From contig CAKUAK010000106.1 of the NCBI GenBank assembly GCA_934636325.1, forward strand, positions 1 to 30,570: a stretch of 30,570 nt of DNA. Reading direction: 5' to 3'. The notes under the pieces are model-generated. The model worked only from the letters and a program-made list of their open reading frames with translations. It had not been told where the DNA came from and did no database searches. Below are positions 23,890 through 30,570 of this stretch, piece after piece. A program made the translations under genes and the position numbers. Position 1 is the stretch's first letter. Each line of letters starts with the position of its first letter. Source of the stretch: an uncultured Eubacteriales bacterium (GTDB lineage Bacteria; Bacillota; Clostridia; Oscillospirales; Butyricicoccaceae).

Positions 23890-23919
23890 TTGCCCCTTCG
23901 GGGCATTGTGTGATATACT
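23890..23919 (+). promoter_or_regulatory. Possible promoter of the hypothetical gene at 23961, with a hairpin in its spacer
   Basis: TTGCCC (23890-23895), 18 nt and TATACT (23914-23919). A hairpin with a C(TTCG)G loop (TGCCCC 23891-23896 with GGGGCA 23900-23905) overlaps the -35 and spacer, which is unusual for a promoter. Confidence 0.35.
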
Positions 23920-23960
23920 GGATGAAAATCATTCGACGGCCATAAGAAAGGAAGCTCAGC

Positions 23961-24455
23961 ATGGCTAACAAAAACTGCACACCTTCGCTCATAAAGAAAA
24001 AGCGCAAGCATATCTCCCTTTTCCGCGCCCTCTTCAAAAAGGGGACGGACAACGGATTCTATACCGCCGTCAGCAACGACGGCAGGACGACCATCTGGTG
24101 GATAGAGGCCAATCAGCTGGGCAGCACCAGCTGCTATCCCTGCGTCATATATCACGACGGCGAAGAGCTTGCCTTTGTCTCGGGCCGCAGCGCGAAGGAG
24201 AAGAACAGCAACAAAAAGCTGATCGAAAAATGGAACTCCCTTGTGACCCCCGAAAACATCGACACCGACTATATCGTCACCGAGATGCAGCCCGAAGAGT
24301 TCTTCCGCCAGTTCAACCCGGCCGAGGACAGGCAGATGGCCCGCCTTTTCGCGCCCAAAAAAGAGGAAAAGACGCCGGATGAAGGCGTGGCCGCGCCGGA
24401 ACTTTCCGAAAAAGACGATGTCAAAAAGGATGAAGGGACAGAAAGCGACAACTGA
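23961..24455 (+). CDS. Hypothetical protein with acidic, charged C-terminal tail
   Basis: The 164-residue protein is not recognised. It starts with a strongly basic region (KKKRKH near 13-18), followed by a folded-looking part with NGFYTAVSNDGRTTIWWIEA near 30-50, two cysteines in SCYPCV, then VTEMQPEEFFRQFNP near 106, and a tail from about 130 that is nearly all Lys, Glu, Asp and Ser and likely unfolded. No signal peptide or membrane segment is seen. AGGAAG precedes the ATG. Codon use matches the neighbours, so it is a real gene. It sits between abrB and the VanW-type gene in an otherwise conserved region. Confidence 0.7.
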   Translation: MANKNCTPSLIKKKRKHISLFRALFKKGTDNGFYTAVSNDGRTTIWWIEANQLGSTSCYPCVIYHDGEELAFVSGRSAKEKNSNKKLIEKWNSLVTPENIDTDYIVTEMQPEEFFRQFNPAEDRQMARLFAPKKEEKTPDEGVAAPELSEKDDVKKDEGTESDN

Positions 24456-24497
24456 CGGCCGCCGCGGGCAGAAACGGCAATTGTAACCGTTTAGTTA

Positions 24498-24526
24498 TTG
24501 CCATTGCCCCCCTGCGATTATATAAT
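24498..24526 (+). promoter_or_regulatory. Promoter of the VanW-type gene
   Basis: TTGCCA (24498-24503), exactly 17 nt and TATAAT (24521-24526), about 60 nt before the TTG start at 24587. Confidence 0.6.
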
Positions 24527-24586
24527 TGGATTTGACATTTTCCCCGCATACCGCAGACGGGGGAGGATACGCGGAGGTACAGATAA

Positions 24587-26287
24587 TTGCGACCCGATAA
24601 AAAACACATTATAAACAGATGGCTGGTCCTTGCCCTCATGCTGGTCTTTTCGGCGGCGCTGATGGCCGGATGCGGCAGCGCCGATTCGATCTCCGGCTCG
24701 GTCAGCGTTCTCGGCACAGAGCTTACCGATCTAAGCCGTGACGAGCTGCATGACGCCATAGCCGGCGTGATCGAAAAAAATCCCATCGACGAAAGCGTGA
24801 CCGTCAGATTCCTCGGCGGCGAATATGAGGTAAAGCTGGCCGATATCTCGGCCTCTTACGATGTCGACGCCATGACCGACGCCGCACTTTCCGCCGGGCA
24901 GAAGGGTCTTTTTGAAAAGCTCTTCGGCTCTGACGATATCCCCGAGATAACTCCGGCCGTCACATATGACGAAAATGCCCTCAGACAGCAGGCCGATAAG
25001 GCCGCCGAAGCGCTCAGCCGCGGGGATACCGAGTTTTCATACGAGATCGGCGATACAGAGGTCACCGTGACAAAGGGCAGCGCCGCACAGACACTCAAGT
25101 CGGATGACGTCCTTAAAGAGCTCGAGACAAGGCTTTCCGATATGGATTATTCGGATATAGAGATGCCCGGCGAGTTATCCCATGCCGATATCGACTTCGA
25201 CGCCCTCAAATCGGAGATCGACCGGCCGGCCGGCAACCCCAGGCTCGACCTTGAAAACGACCCCACCGGCGGCACGGTGCTTGAAGGTCAGCGCGGCGTC
25301 ACGATGGATGTCGAGATAGCCAAAAAAGCCCTTGAAGCCTCTGGCGACGACGACACCTTCTCTTTCCCCGTCGTCTTTACCGAACCGACCATGACGGTCA
25401 GGGATTTCAGATCCAAGCTCTTCCGCGATACCCTCAGCACGATATCGTCCTCCTTCAACCCCGGGCTCAAGGGCAGAACGACCAACGTCAAGCTGGCCTG
25501 TGACTTCTGCAACAACGTCATACTCAATCCGGGCGACGAGTTCTCTTACAACAAGAGCGTCGGCCCGAGGACATACGAACGCGGCTTCAAGGATGCCACG
25601 GTCTATGTCGCCGGAACGACCGAAGAGGGTGTCGGCGGCGGTATCTGCCAGGTCAGCTCGACCATCTATTCGGCGGCCCTTCATGCCGACCTCAAGATAA
25701 CCGAACGCTATAACCACAGCTATATGATAACCTACATCCCCCTGGGCGAGGACGCCACGGTCGTTTACGGCAGCAAGGATTTCCGATTTGTCAACAACAC
25801 CGATTATCCCATAAAGCTGCGGGTCACATACGGCAAGTCGACAATGACCGTCTCGATCATAGGAACAAATGTCAATAACAAGACGGTCGAGATCTCGACA
25901 AAGCGTCTGTCCTCCACCCCCTTCCAGGTGGTCTATAAGACCGACACATCCCTTCCGGTCGACACGACAAAGGTCAAAAACAACGGCTATACGGGCTATG
26001 TGACCGAAAGCTACCGCCTCGTTTACGAAAACGGCAAGCTGGTCTCCAACACCTTCGAGAGCAAGAGCACCTATAAGAAGCTCGATAAGCTGATACTCGA
26101 AAATCCCTCTTCGCCGGAAAAATCGGGCAATTATGTCCCGCCCGCCGATACTCCGACCGTCGAGCCCGAGCCCTCTGTTCCCTCGGAACCCACGACCCCC
26201 ACGGAACCGGATCAGCCCGACACGCCGGTGACACCCGATACACCCGATCCCGCGTCGGAGACACCGCCCGAAACGACAGAAAGATAG
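24587..26287 (+). CDS. VanW-family lipoprotein with PG-binding-4-like domain and proline-rich tail
   Basis: The 566-residue protein appears to be a secreted lipoprotein: a basic start, a hydrophobic segment, and a lipobox-like LMAGC with Cys29. Residues about 60-270 have the alternating pattern of peptidoglycan-binding-4 type domains. The VanW domain follows (about 275-425), with FNPGLKGRTTNVKLACDFCN, LNPGDEFSYNKSVGPRTYE, VGGGICQVSSTIYSAALHA and YNHSYMITYIP. The last 45 or so residues are Pro/Thr/Glu repeats, like a wall spacer. The start is a TTG at 24587 supported by GGAGGT eight bases before it. VanW is found in some glycopeptide-resistance clusters but such proteins are common without resistance, and no other van genes are here. 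Role is probably in the cell wall. Confidence 0.88.
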   Translation: MRPDKKHIINRWLVLALMLVFSAALMAGCGSADSISGSVSVLGTELTDLSRDELHDAIAGVIEKNPIDESVTVRFLGGEYEVKLADISASYDVDAMTDAALSAGQKGLFEKLFGSDDIPEITPAVTYDENALRQQADKAAEALSRGDTEFSYEIGDTEVTVTKGSAAQTLKSDDVLKELETRLSDMDYSDIEMPGELSHADIDFDALKSEIDRPAGNPRLDLENDPTGGTVLEGQRGVTMDVEIAKKALEASGDDDTFSFPVVFTEPTMTVRDFRSKLFRDTLSTISSSFNPGLKGRTTNVKLACDFCNNVILNPGDEFSYNKSVGPRTYERGFKDATVYVAGTTEEGVGGGICQVSSTIYSAALHADLKITERYNHSYMITYIPLGEDATVVYGSKDFRFVNNTDYPIKLRVTYGKSTMTVSIIGTNVNNKTVEISTKRLSSTPFQVVYKTDTSLPVDTTKVKNNGYTGYVTESYRLVYENGKLVSNTFESKSTYKKLDKLILENPSSPEKSGNYVPPADTPTVEPEPSVPSEPTTPTEPDQPDTPVTPDTPDPASETPPETTER

Positions 26288-26294
26288 ACCCATC

Positions 26295-26327
26295 AAAGCC
26301 CCGGTTGTTCGAGCCGGGGCTTTATTC
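26295..26327 (+). terminator. Intrinsic terminator of the VanW-type gene
   Basis: A 10-bp perfect stem (AAAGCCCCGG 26295-26304 with 26314-26323) and a T-rich tail, seven bases after the stop codon. It insulates the metG leader promoter. Confidence 0.85.
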
Positions 26328-26356
26328 TTGACAATACAACCCGCGAGGGGTATTAT
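26328..26356 (+). promoter_or_regulatory. SigA-type promoter P1 of the metG leader
   Basis: Consensus TTGACA (26328-26333), exactly 17 nt and TATTAT (26351-26356). Transcription should start near 26363, producing a leader of about 285 nt before metG that includes the Met-rich ORF and a terminator. Confidence 0.75.
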
Positions 26357-26378
26357 TATACTAATATCTGCCAAAGGA

Positions 26379-26563
26379 GGCTGCCGCTGTGAAGACGACA
26401 CATGCTTTCAAAATGACCGTCTGCATCATGATGCGCGAAATGTGCACCATGCGCATGTGCATGCCCGAAAATACCGGCAGCCGGGCCCGCGAAAGCTGAC
26501 CCTATCATCCGCGGCGATATCTCCGCGCCAACCGCTGACTGCCGGCATCCGTATGGACGCCGG
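26379..26563 (+). promoter_or_regulatory. Proposed ribosome-mediated attenuator of metG (alternative pairings)
   Basis: Three mutually exclusive stems can be read directly. Segment 1, GGCTGCCG (26379-26386, between ribosome site and start of the leader ORF), is fully complementary to segment 2, CGGCAGCC (26475-26482, near the ORF's end). Segment 2 (CCGGCAG, 26474-26480) is also fully complementary to CTGCCGG (26539-26545), the front of segment 3. Segment 3 with segment 4 (26555-26563) forms the terminator. So pairing of 2 with 3 would prevent termination. A further stem (26510-26514 with 26523-26527) lies between. Inference: slow translation of the Met codons favours 2:3 and metG expression. 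No T-box or SAM-riboswitch motif was recognised. Confidence 0.6.
26389..26499 (+). CDS. Met/Cys-rich leader peptide of metG
   Basis: A 36-codon ORF begins with GTG, eight bases after a full AAAGGAGG ribosome site, and ends with TGA. It holds seven internal ATG codons (26413, 26428, 26431, 26440, 26449, 26455, 26461) and three TGC Cys codons within 17 codons, e.g. CIMMREMCTMRMCM at codons 12-25. Such density is far above chance, and it lies between a strong promoter and a terminator directly upstream of methionyl-tRNA synthetase, the layout of classical leader peptides such as those of trp and his operons. It is too short and too repetitive to suggest an enzyme. A small metal-binding peptide is an alternative reading because of the Met/Cys content, but position favours a regulatory role. 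Confidence 0.75.
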   Translation: MKTTHAFKMTVCIMMREMCTMRMCMPENTGSRARES

Positions 26564-26570
26564 TTTTTTT
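26542..26570 (+). terminator. Intrinsic terminator (attenuator) before metG
   Basis: CCGGC-A-TCC pairs with GGA-C-GCCGG (26542-26550 with 26555-26563; one internal mismatch) around a GTAT tetraloop, followed by seven T (26564-26570). It ends 80 nt before the metG start codon and 43 nt after the leader ORF, with no other gene to terminate. Confidence 0.8.
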
Positions 26571-26580
26571 CGGCTTAAAA

Positions 26581-26609
26581 TTGATTACCTCGCCGCGATA
26601 TGGTATATT
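26581..26609 (+). promoter_or_regulatory. Possible second promoter P2 of metG
   Basis: TTGATT (26581-26586), exactly 17 nt and TATATT (26604-26609), between the attenuator and metG. Transcripts from here would escape the attenuator and supply a basal level of the synthetase. Confidence 0.45.
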
Positions 26610-26649
26610 AAAAATATTGATCTGAAATTATGCAAAGGGGTGCATTTAT

Positions 26650-28593
26650 TTGAATAAAGGAAAATACTTTATCACGACGGCCATCGCCTATACCTCCGGC
26701 AAGCCGCCCAACGGCAATACCTATGAGATAGTCCTGGCCGACGCCATCGCACGCTTCAAGCGTCTCAACGGCTATGACGTTCTGTTCCAGACCGGCACAG
26801 ACGAACACGGCCAGAAAATACAGCTCAAGGCAGAGGAAAAGGGTGTCACGCCCCAGGAATTTGTCGACGATATCGCAGGGCAGGTCAGGAATATCTGGGA
26901 CACCATGCACACCTCCTATGATATCTTTGCCCGCACGACAAACAAGAAGCACGAAGCCGTCGTCCAGAAGATCTTCAAGAAGCTCTACGATCAGGGCGAC
27001 ATCTATAAGGGAAAATACGAGGGCTGGTACTGCACTCCCTGCGAATCCTTCTATACCGAGGCCCAGCTGGTCGACGGCAAATGCCCCGACTGCGGCCGCG
27101 AGGTCGTCCGCGCCAGCGAAGAGGCCTATTTCTTCCGTCTTTCCAAATATCAGGACAGGCTTATAAAGTACATCGAGGATCATCCCGACTTCATCCAGCC
27201 CGAGGCCAGGAAGAACGAGATGATAAACAACTTCTTAAAGCCCGGCCTTCAGGATCTCTGCGTATCCCGCAGCAGCTTTACCTGGGGCGTTCCGGTCGAT
27301 TTTGACCCCAAGCATGTCATCTATGTCTGGATCGACGCGCTTAGCAACTATATCACCTTCCCCGGATATCAGGTCGACGGCGAATGCGGCGAGCTTTATA
27401 AGAAATACTGGCCGGCCGATGTCCATCTTATCGGCAAGGACATCCTGCGCTTCCACACCATCTATTGGCCGATACTGCTGATGGCCCTCGATATCCCCCT
27501 GCCCAAGCAGGTCTTCGGTCATCCCTGGCTGCTGGTCGGCGACGGCAAGATGAGCAAATCAAAGGGCAACGTCCTTTACGCCGACGATCTGGTAGAGCTT
27601 TACGGCCTTGACGCCATCCGCTATTATCTGCTCCATGACATCCCGTTTGCCAGCGACGGCACTCTGACCCACGAGCTGCTTATCGAGCGTATCAATTCCG
27701 ACCTGGCCAACATCCTCGGAAACCTTGTCAACCGCACGATAACCATGACCCACAAGTATTTTGACGGCGTCATCGGCGTCCGCGAGGAGAAGGATCCCAT
27801 CGACGACGAGCTTATATTCCTGGCCATCGAGACCCCCAAAAGGGTCGAGGCCAAGATGGACGAGCTCAAGGTGGCCGACGCCATTTCCGAGATCTTCACC
27901 CTCCTGCGCAGGGCCAACAAATATATCGACGAGACCACACCCTGGATCCTCGGCAAGGACGAGAGCCGCAAGGCCCGCCTCGACACTGTCCTTTACAATC
28001 TGCTCGAGACCATAAGGATAGCCGCAACGCTGCTCTATCCCTTTATGCCCGACGCGGCCTCCAACATCTTCACCCAGCTCAACCTTGAGATGGGCGATTG
28101 GGAGAGCCTCGAACGCTTCGGCGTCATCCCCGCCGGACACAAGGTCGGCACAGCCTCTATCCTTTTTGCCCGTCTCGATCCCGCAAAGAAGATGGAAGAG
28201 GTCAACGCCTTCTATGAGGCAAAGAACAAGGATGAAAAGAAGCCCGAGCTGCCCGAAGTCCCCGAGCTGCCCCAGATCGCCATCGACGATTTCGCAAAGG
28301 TCCAGCTGCGGGTCGCAAAGGTCGTGGCATGCGAGAATGTTCCCAAGTCGAAAAAGCTGCTGCGCTTCGAGCTCGATCTGGGCGACCACAAGCGTCAGGT
28401 GCTTTCCGGCATCGCCAAGTGGTATAAGCCCGAGGATCTTATCGGACACAATGTCATCATCGTCGCCAACCTCAAGCCGGCCAAGCTGATGGGCCTCGAA
28501 AGCAACGGCATGATCCTCTCGGCCGCCTGCGGCGAGGACGACGTCAGGGTCATATTCGCCGATCACTGCGAAAAGGGCTCGGTGCTGGCCTGA
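26650..28593 (+). CDS. metG: Methionyl-tRNA synthetase (with C-terminal tRNA-binding domain)
   Basis: MetRS charges tRNA-Met. The 647-residue protein has the class I catalytic domain (TTAIAYTSGK near 9, TGTDEHGQKIQ near 56), a zinc knuckle CTPCE...CPDCG near 126-150, KMSKSKGN at 300-307, the anticodon-binding helical domain, and a C-terminal EMAP-like tRNA-binding domain (KVQLRVAKV near 553, LSGIAKWY, LMGLESNGMILSA) that makes it dimeric in related enzymes. The HIGH-equivalent is P-N-G-N (residues 20-23) rather than the HIGH or HIGN I would expect, a real departure at a catalytic motif. The start is TTG at 26650, with AAAGGGG nine bases upstream. tatD overlaps its stop codon. Regulation is probably by attenuation in the leader. 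Confidence 0.96.
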   Translation: MNKGKYFITTAIAYTSGKPPNGNTYEIVLADAIARFKRLNGYDVLFQTGTDEHGQKIQLKAEEKGVTPQEFVDDIAGQVRNIWDTMHTSYDIFARTTNKKHEAVVQKIFKKLYDQGDIYKGKYEGWYCTPCESFYTEAQLVDGKCPDCGREVVRASEEAYFFRLSKYQDRLIKYIEDHPDFIQPEARKNEMINNFLKPGLQDLCVSRSSFTWGVPVDFDPKHVIYVWIDALSNYITFPGYQVDGECGELYKKYWPADVHLIGKDILRFHTIYWPILLMALDIPLPKQVFGHPWLLVGDGKMSKSKGNVLYADDLVELYGLDAIRYYLLHDIPFASDGTLTHELLIERINSDLANILGNLVNRTITMTHKYFDGVIGVREEKDPIDDELIFLAIETPKRVEAKMDELKVADAISEIFTLLRRANKYIDETTPWILGKDESRKARLDTVLYNLLETIRIAATLLYPFMPDAASNIFTQLNLEMGDWESLERFGVIPAGHKVGTASILFARLDPAKKMEEVNAFYEAKNKDEKKPELPEVPELPQIAIDDFAKVQLRVAKVVACENVPKSKKLLRFELDLGDHKRQVLSGIAKWYKPEDLIGHNVIIVANLKPAKLMGLESNGMILSAACGEDDVRVIFADHCEKGSVLA

Positions 28594-29360
28594 TGCTCTT
28601 CGATACCCACGCCCATTATGACGATCCCCGCTTCGATGGTATACGCGATGATCTTCTGGCCACGATGCCGGGAAAGGGAGTAAAATATATTACCAATATC
28701 GGCACCGACCTCGCCACCTCCCGCGCGACGCTGGAGCTGACCCGGAAATATCCCTTTGTCTACGGCACCGCCGGCTTCCATCCCCACGAGGCCAAAAGCA
28801 TGACCGACGAGGCCCTTGACGAGATAGTCTCGATGCTGGGCGACGGCAAGATCCGCGCAATGGGCGAGATAGGTCTTGATTACTACTATGACCTGTCGGA
28901 GCGCGATGTCCAGCGCGCCGCCTTCGCGCGGCAGCTCGAGATAGCAAAAGAGCTCGACGTGCCCGTCGTCATACATGAGCGCGAGGCATGCGCCGATATG
29001 CTCGATATTCTTTCGGCTTCGGGCGTCCGGCGCGGCGTTGTGCACTGCTTCGGCGGTAGCCGCGAAACGGCGAAGATACTTCTCGATATGGGCTTTTACA
29101 TATCCTTCACCGGCGTTATAACCTTCAAAAACGCCAGAAGGGCATATGAGGTCGTGCCCTATATCCCCTCAGACAGGATCATGGCAGAGACCGACTGCCC
29201 CTATCTGACCCCCGTGCCCTTCCGCGGCGAGACCAATCATTCGGGCTATCTCAAATATACCGTCGAGAAGATAGCCGAGATGCGCGGCATATCCTTTGAA
29301 GAGGCCGCGGCCATGACCTTCGGCAACGCCCTGGCATTTTACGGCATCAAGGATCAATAA
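28593..29360 (+). CDS. tatD: TatD-family metal-dependent hydrolase (DNase)
   Basis: A 255-residue TIM-barrel nuclease of the TatD/YabD family, linked in studied members to 3'-5' DNA trimming and repair. Motifs: FDTHAHYDDPRFD at 3-15 with the first His pair, TAGFHPHEAK near 56, MGEIGLDYYYD near 90, VVIHEREA near 125, VHCFGG near 150 and ETDCPYLTPVPFRG near 198. Length is typical. The ATG shares its A with the metG stop (TGATG), so the two are translationally coupled, as in the Bacillus metS-yabD pair. A terminator follows, so metG-tatD is a two-gene unit under the leader attenuator. Confidence 0.95.
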   Translation: MLFDTHAHYDDPRFDGIRDDLLATMPGKGVKYITNIGTDLATSRATLELTRKYPFVYGTAGFHPHEAKSMTDEALDEIVSMLGDGKIRAMGEIGLDYYYDLSERDVQRAAFARQLEIAKELDVPVVIHEREACADMLDILSASGVRRGVVHCFGGSRETAKILLDMGFYISFTGVITFKNARRAYEVVPYIPSDRIMAETDCPYLTPVPFRGETNHSGYLKYTVEKIAEMRGISFEEAAAMTFGNALAFYGIKDQ

Positions 29361-29371
29361 TATATAATATC

Positions 29372-29400
29372 GAAAGCCCCGCCACGCGGGGCTTTCCTTT
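29372..29400 (+). terminator. Intrinsic terminator of metG-tatD
   Basis: An 11-bp perfect stem (GAAAGCCCCGC 29372-29382 with 29386-29396) with a CAC loop and a short T-rich tail follows tatD by 12 nt. Confidence 0.85.
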
Positions 29401-29426
29401 TAAATATCACAGCAGGAGGTACGCAT

Positions 29427-29897
29427 ATGAAAAACGTGACGCTATGCTATATCGAACGCGGGGATCAATACCTTATGCTCCACCGCGTGAAAAAGAAGAA
29501 TGACATAAACCACGACAAATGGATCGGCGTCGGCGGCAAGTTCGAAAGGGACGAGAGCCCCGACGACTGCCTTCTCCGCGAGGTGCGGGAGGAGACCGGC
29601 CTTACCCTGACCTCCTACCGCTTCCGCGGCATAGTCACCTTCGTGTCCGACATCTACGAGACCGAATACATGCACCTATTTACGGCCGACGGCTGGAAGG
29701 GAAGCATGACCGACTGTGACGAGGGCGTACTGGAATGGGTCGACAAGGACAAGGTGGCCGAGCTGCCCATCTGGGAGGGCGACAAGATATTCCTCCGTCT
29801 GCTGGCCGAAGAGCATCCCTTTTTCTCTCTCAAGCTGAGCTATCACGGCGACCTTCTGGTCTCGGCCGTCCTCGACGGGCACGAGCTTGCACGATAG
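29427..29897 (+). CDS. NUDIX hydrolase (8-oxo-dGTP diphosphatase-like)
   Basis: A 156-residue NUDIX pyrophosphohydrolase. The family box is complete: GGKFERDESPDDCLLREVRE followed by ETG at about residues 36-58, with all the Glu and Arg positions. The surrounding parts (NVTLCYIERGDQYLMLHRVKK at the start, DKWIGVGGKF) resemble Firmicute 8-oxo-dGTP diphosphatases that clean the nucleotide pool of oxidised purines. AGGAGGT precedes the ATG. It is flanked by the tatD terminator and the ftsH promoter, so it is apparently a single-gene unit, although I see no convincing promoter for it. The substrate is not fixed by the motif alone. Confidence 0.9.
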   Translation: MKNVTLCYIERGDQYLMLHRVKKKNDINHDKWIGVGGKFERDESPDDCLLREVREETGLTLTSYRFRGIVTFVSDIYETEYMHLFTADGWKGSMTDCDEGVLEWVDKDKVAELPIWEGDKIFLRLLAEEHPFFSLKLSYHGDLLVSAVLDGHELAR

Positions 29898-29938
29898 TCC
29901 CGTTTACAATTCGGCCATAATTTATTCACAGTTAAGGA

Positions 29939-29966
29939 TTGAAACCCGACAGATGTGGTATAAAAT
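29939..29966 (+). promoter_or_regulatory. Promoter of ftsH
   Basis: TTGAAA (29939-29944), a 16-nt spacer and TAAAAT (29961-29966), about 40 nt before the start at 30007. A TATAAT at 29966-29971 is also present but lacks a well-spaced -35. Confidence 0.5.
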
Positions 29967-30006
29967 ATAATCAGATTATTTAAACTGATAAAAGAGGTAA
30001 GTATGT

Positions 30007-30570
30007 ATGAAAGAAGTGAAAAAGCCCTCTAAAAAACCCCTGGTATACTATTATGGCATCATGCTGCTGGTGCTTATAGTGCTCAATGCCCTTGTCGTAC
30101 CGAAGTTCGCCGAATCCTCGATCATCGAGACCGATTACGGCACCTTTATGGACATGATCGACCAGAAGAACATCGGTCAGGTAGAGATCCAGGATAACCA
30201 GATCCTTTTTACCGACAAGGACAATAAACAGATATATAAGACCGGACTTATGAACGACCCGACGCTGACCGAACGTCTCCATGAATCCGGCGCTAAGTTC
30301 GCCTCAGAGATAGTCACAGAGGCCTCTCCCCTCCTGTCTTTCCTTATAAGCTGGCTCTTCCCGATACTGCTCTTTGTCATCCTCGGGCAGATACTTTCTA
30401 AAAGAATGGGCAAGATGATGGACGGTGCCGGAGGCTCGATGGCCTTCGGCATGGGCAATTCCGGCGCGAAGGTCTATGTCCCCTCGTCGACCGGCATCCG
30501 CTTTGCCGACGTCGCCGGAGAGGACGAGGCCAAGGAGCTGCTCAAGGAGATAGTCGATTTCCTCCATGCC
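30007..30570 (+). CDS. ftsH: ATP-dependent zinc metalloprotease FtsH, N-terminal part (runs off the window)
   Basis: FtsH is the membrane-anchored AAA+ protease for membrane-protein quality control. The visible 188 residues hold the first membrane helix (about 12-28), the extracytoplasmic domain with TDYGTFMDMIDQKNIGQVEI near 42-61, the second helix (about 108-126, SFLISWLFPILLFVILGQI), the Met/Gly-rich linker, and the conserved TGIRFADVAGEDEAKELLKE near 163-182 just before the ATPase. AGAGGT lies eight bases before the ATG at 30007; an ATG at 30003 leads to an early stop. The ATPase and zinc-protease domains lie beyond the right edge. Confidence 0.93.
   Translation, partial: MKEVKKPSKKPLVYYYGIMLLVLIVLNALVVPKFAESSIIETDYGTFMDMIDQKNIGQVEIQDNQILFTDKDNKQIYKTGLMNDPTLTERLHESGAKFASEIVTEASPLLSFLISWLFPILLFVILGQILSKRMGKMMDGAGGSMAFGMGNSGAKVYVPSSTGIRFADVAGEDEAKELLKEIVDFLHA

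Noticed and set aside
24587..26287. Vancomycin resistance because of the VanW domain
   Set aside because: VanW proteins are widespread in Firmicutes without resistance, and no vanH, vanA-type ligase, vanX or two-component genes are in the window.
26363..26649. T-box or SAM riboswitch in the metG leader
   Set aside because: I found no T-box TGGNACCGCG-like sequence and no S-box core; the leader is instead occupied by the Met-rich ORF and its terminator. A covariance-model search would settle it.
1..30570. CRISPR array, prophage, insertion sequence or tRNA genes
   Set aside because: No regularly spaced repeats, transposase or phage proteins, or cloverleaf-type sequences were recognised anywhere in the window.

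Overview
The window looks like a stretch of chromosome from a fairly GC-rich, anaerobic, spore-forming Firmicute (class Clostridia; an Oscillospirales-type gut bacterium is my best guess, from gene content only). Spore genes are present (sleB, spmA, spmB, an AbrB/SpoVT-type regulator). The order trmN6-like, rsmI, abrB, metG, tatD matches the Bacillus yabB-yabC-abrB-metS-yabD order, with extra genes inserted. I saw no phage, IS element, CRISPR array, rRNA or tRNA.

Region 1 (1-10,000) is mostly amino-acid and peptide metabolism: an unidentified 3' gene end, a PLP aminotransferase divergent from a creatininase-family plus M20-amidohydrolase pair, rarA, a MATE efflux pump with a terminator-like hairpin in its leader, and an apparent run of a D-cysteine desulfhydrase-like enzyme, an alpha/beta hydrolase lacking its nucleophile serine, and a peptidase-T-like M20 enzyme. 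Region 2 (10,100-15,200) holds an AbrB-type membrane transporter, a YhfC-like membrane protein, and the one-carbon operon fhs-fchA-folD. This FolD has lost the cyclohydrolase lysine, so the two folate enzymes appear to split the work.

Region 3 (15,240-16,920) looks decayed: an S-layer-homology tail without a secretion signal, and a YibE/F gene broken by a frameshift and cut short. Region 4 (16,976-20,679, minus strand) carries an M20D amidohydrolase, rny (RNase Y, with a structured 5' leader) and the spore cortex hydrolase sleB. Region 5 (20,700-30,570) carries trmN6-like and rsmI (plus), spmAB (minus), abrB, an unknown acidic-tailed protein, a VanW-type lipoprotein, metG-tatD, a NUDIX hydrolase and the start of ftsH.

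The most interesting element is the leader of metG (26,328-26,649). A strong promoter precedes a 36-codon ORF with a good ribosome site and seven internal Met and three Cys codons. An intrinsic terminator follows, and segments near the ORF can pair in mutually exclusive ways. This looks like ribosome-mediated attenuation of methionyl-tRNA synthetase by methionine supply, rather than the T-box usually expected for Firmicute aminoacyl-tRNA synthetases. A second promoter beyond the terminator may give a basal level. All assignments come from reading the sequence; no searches or folding programs were run.
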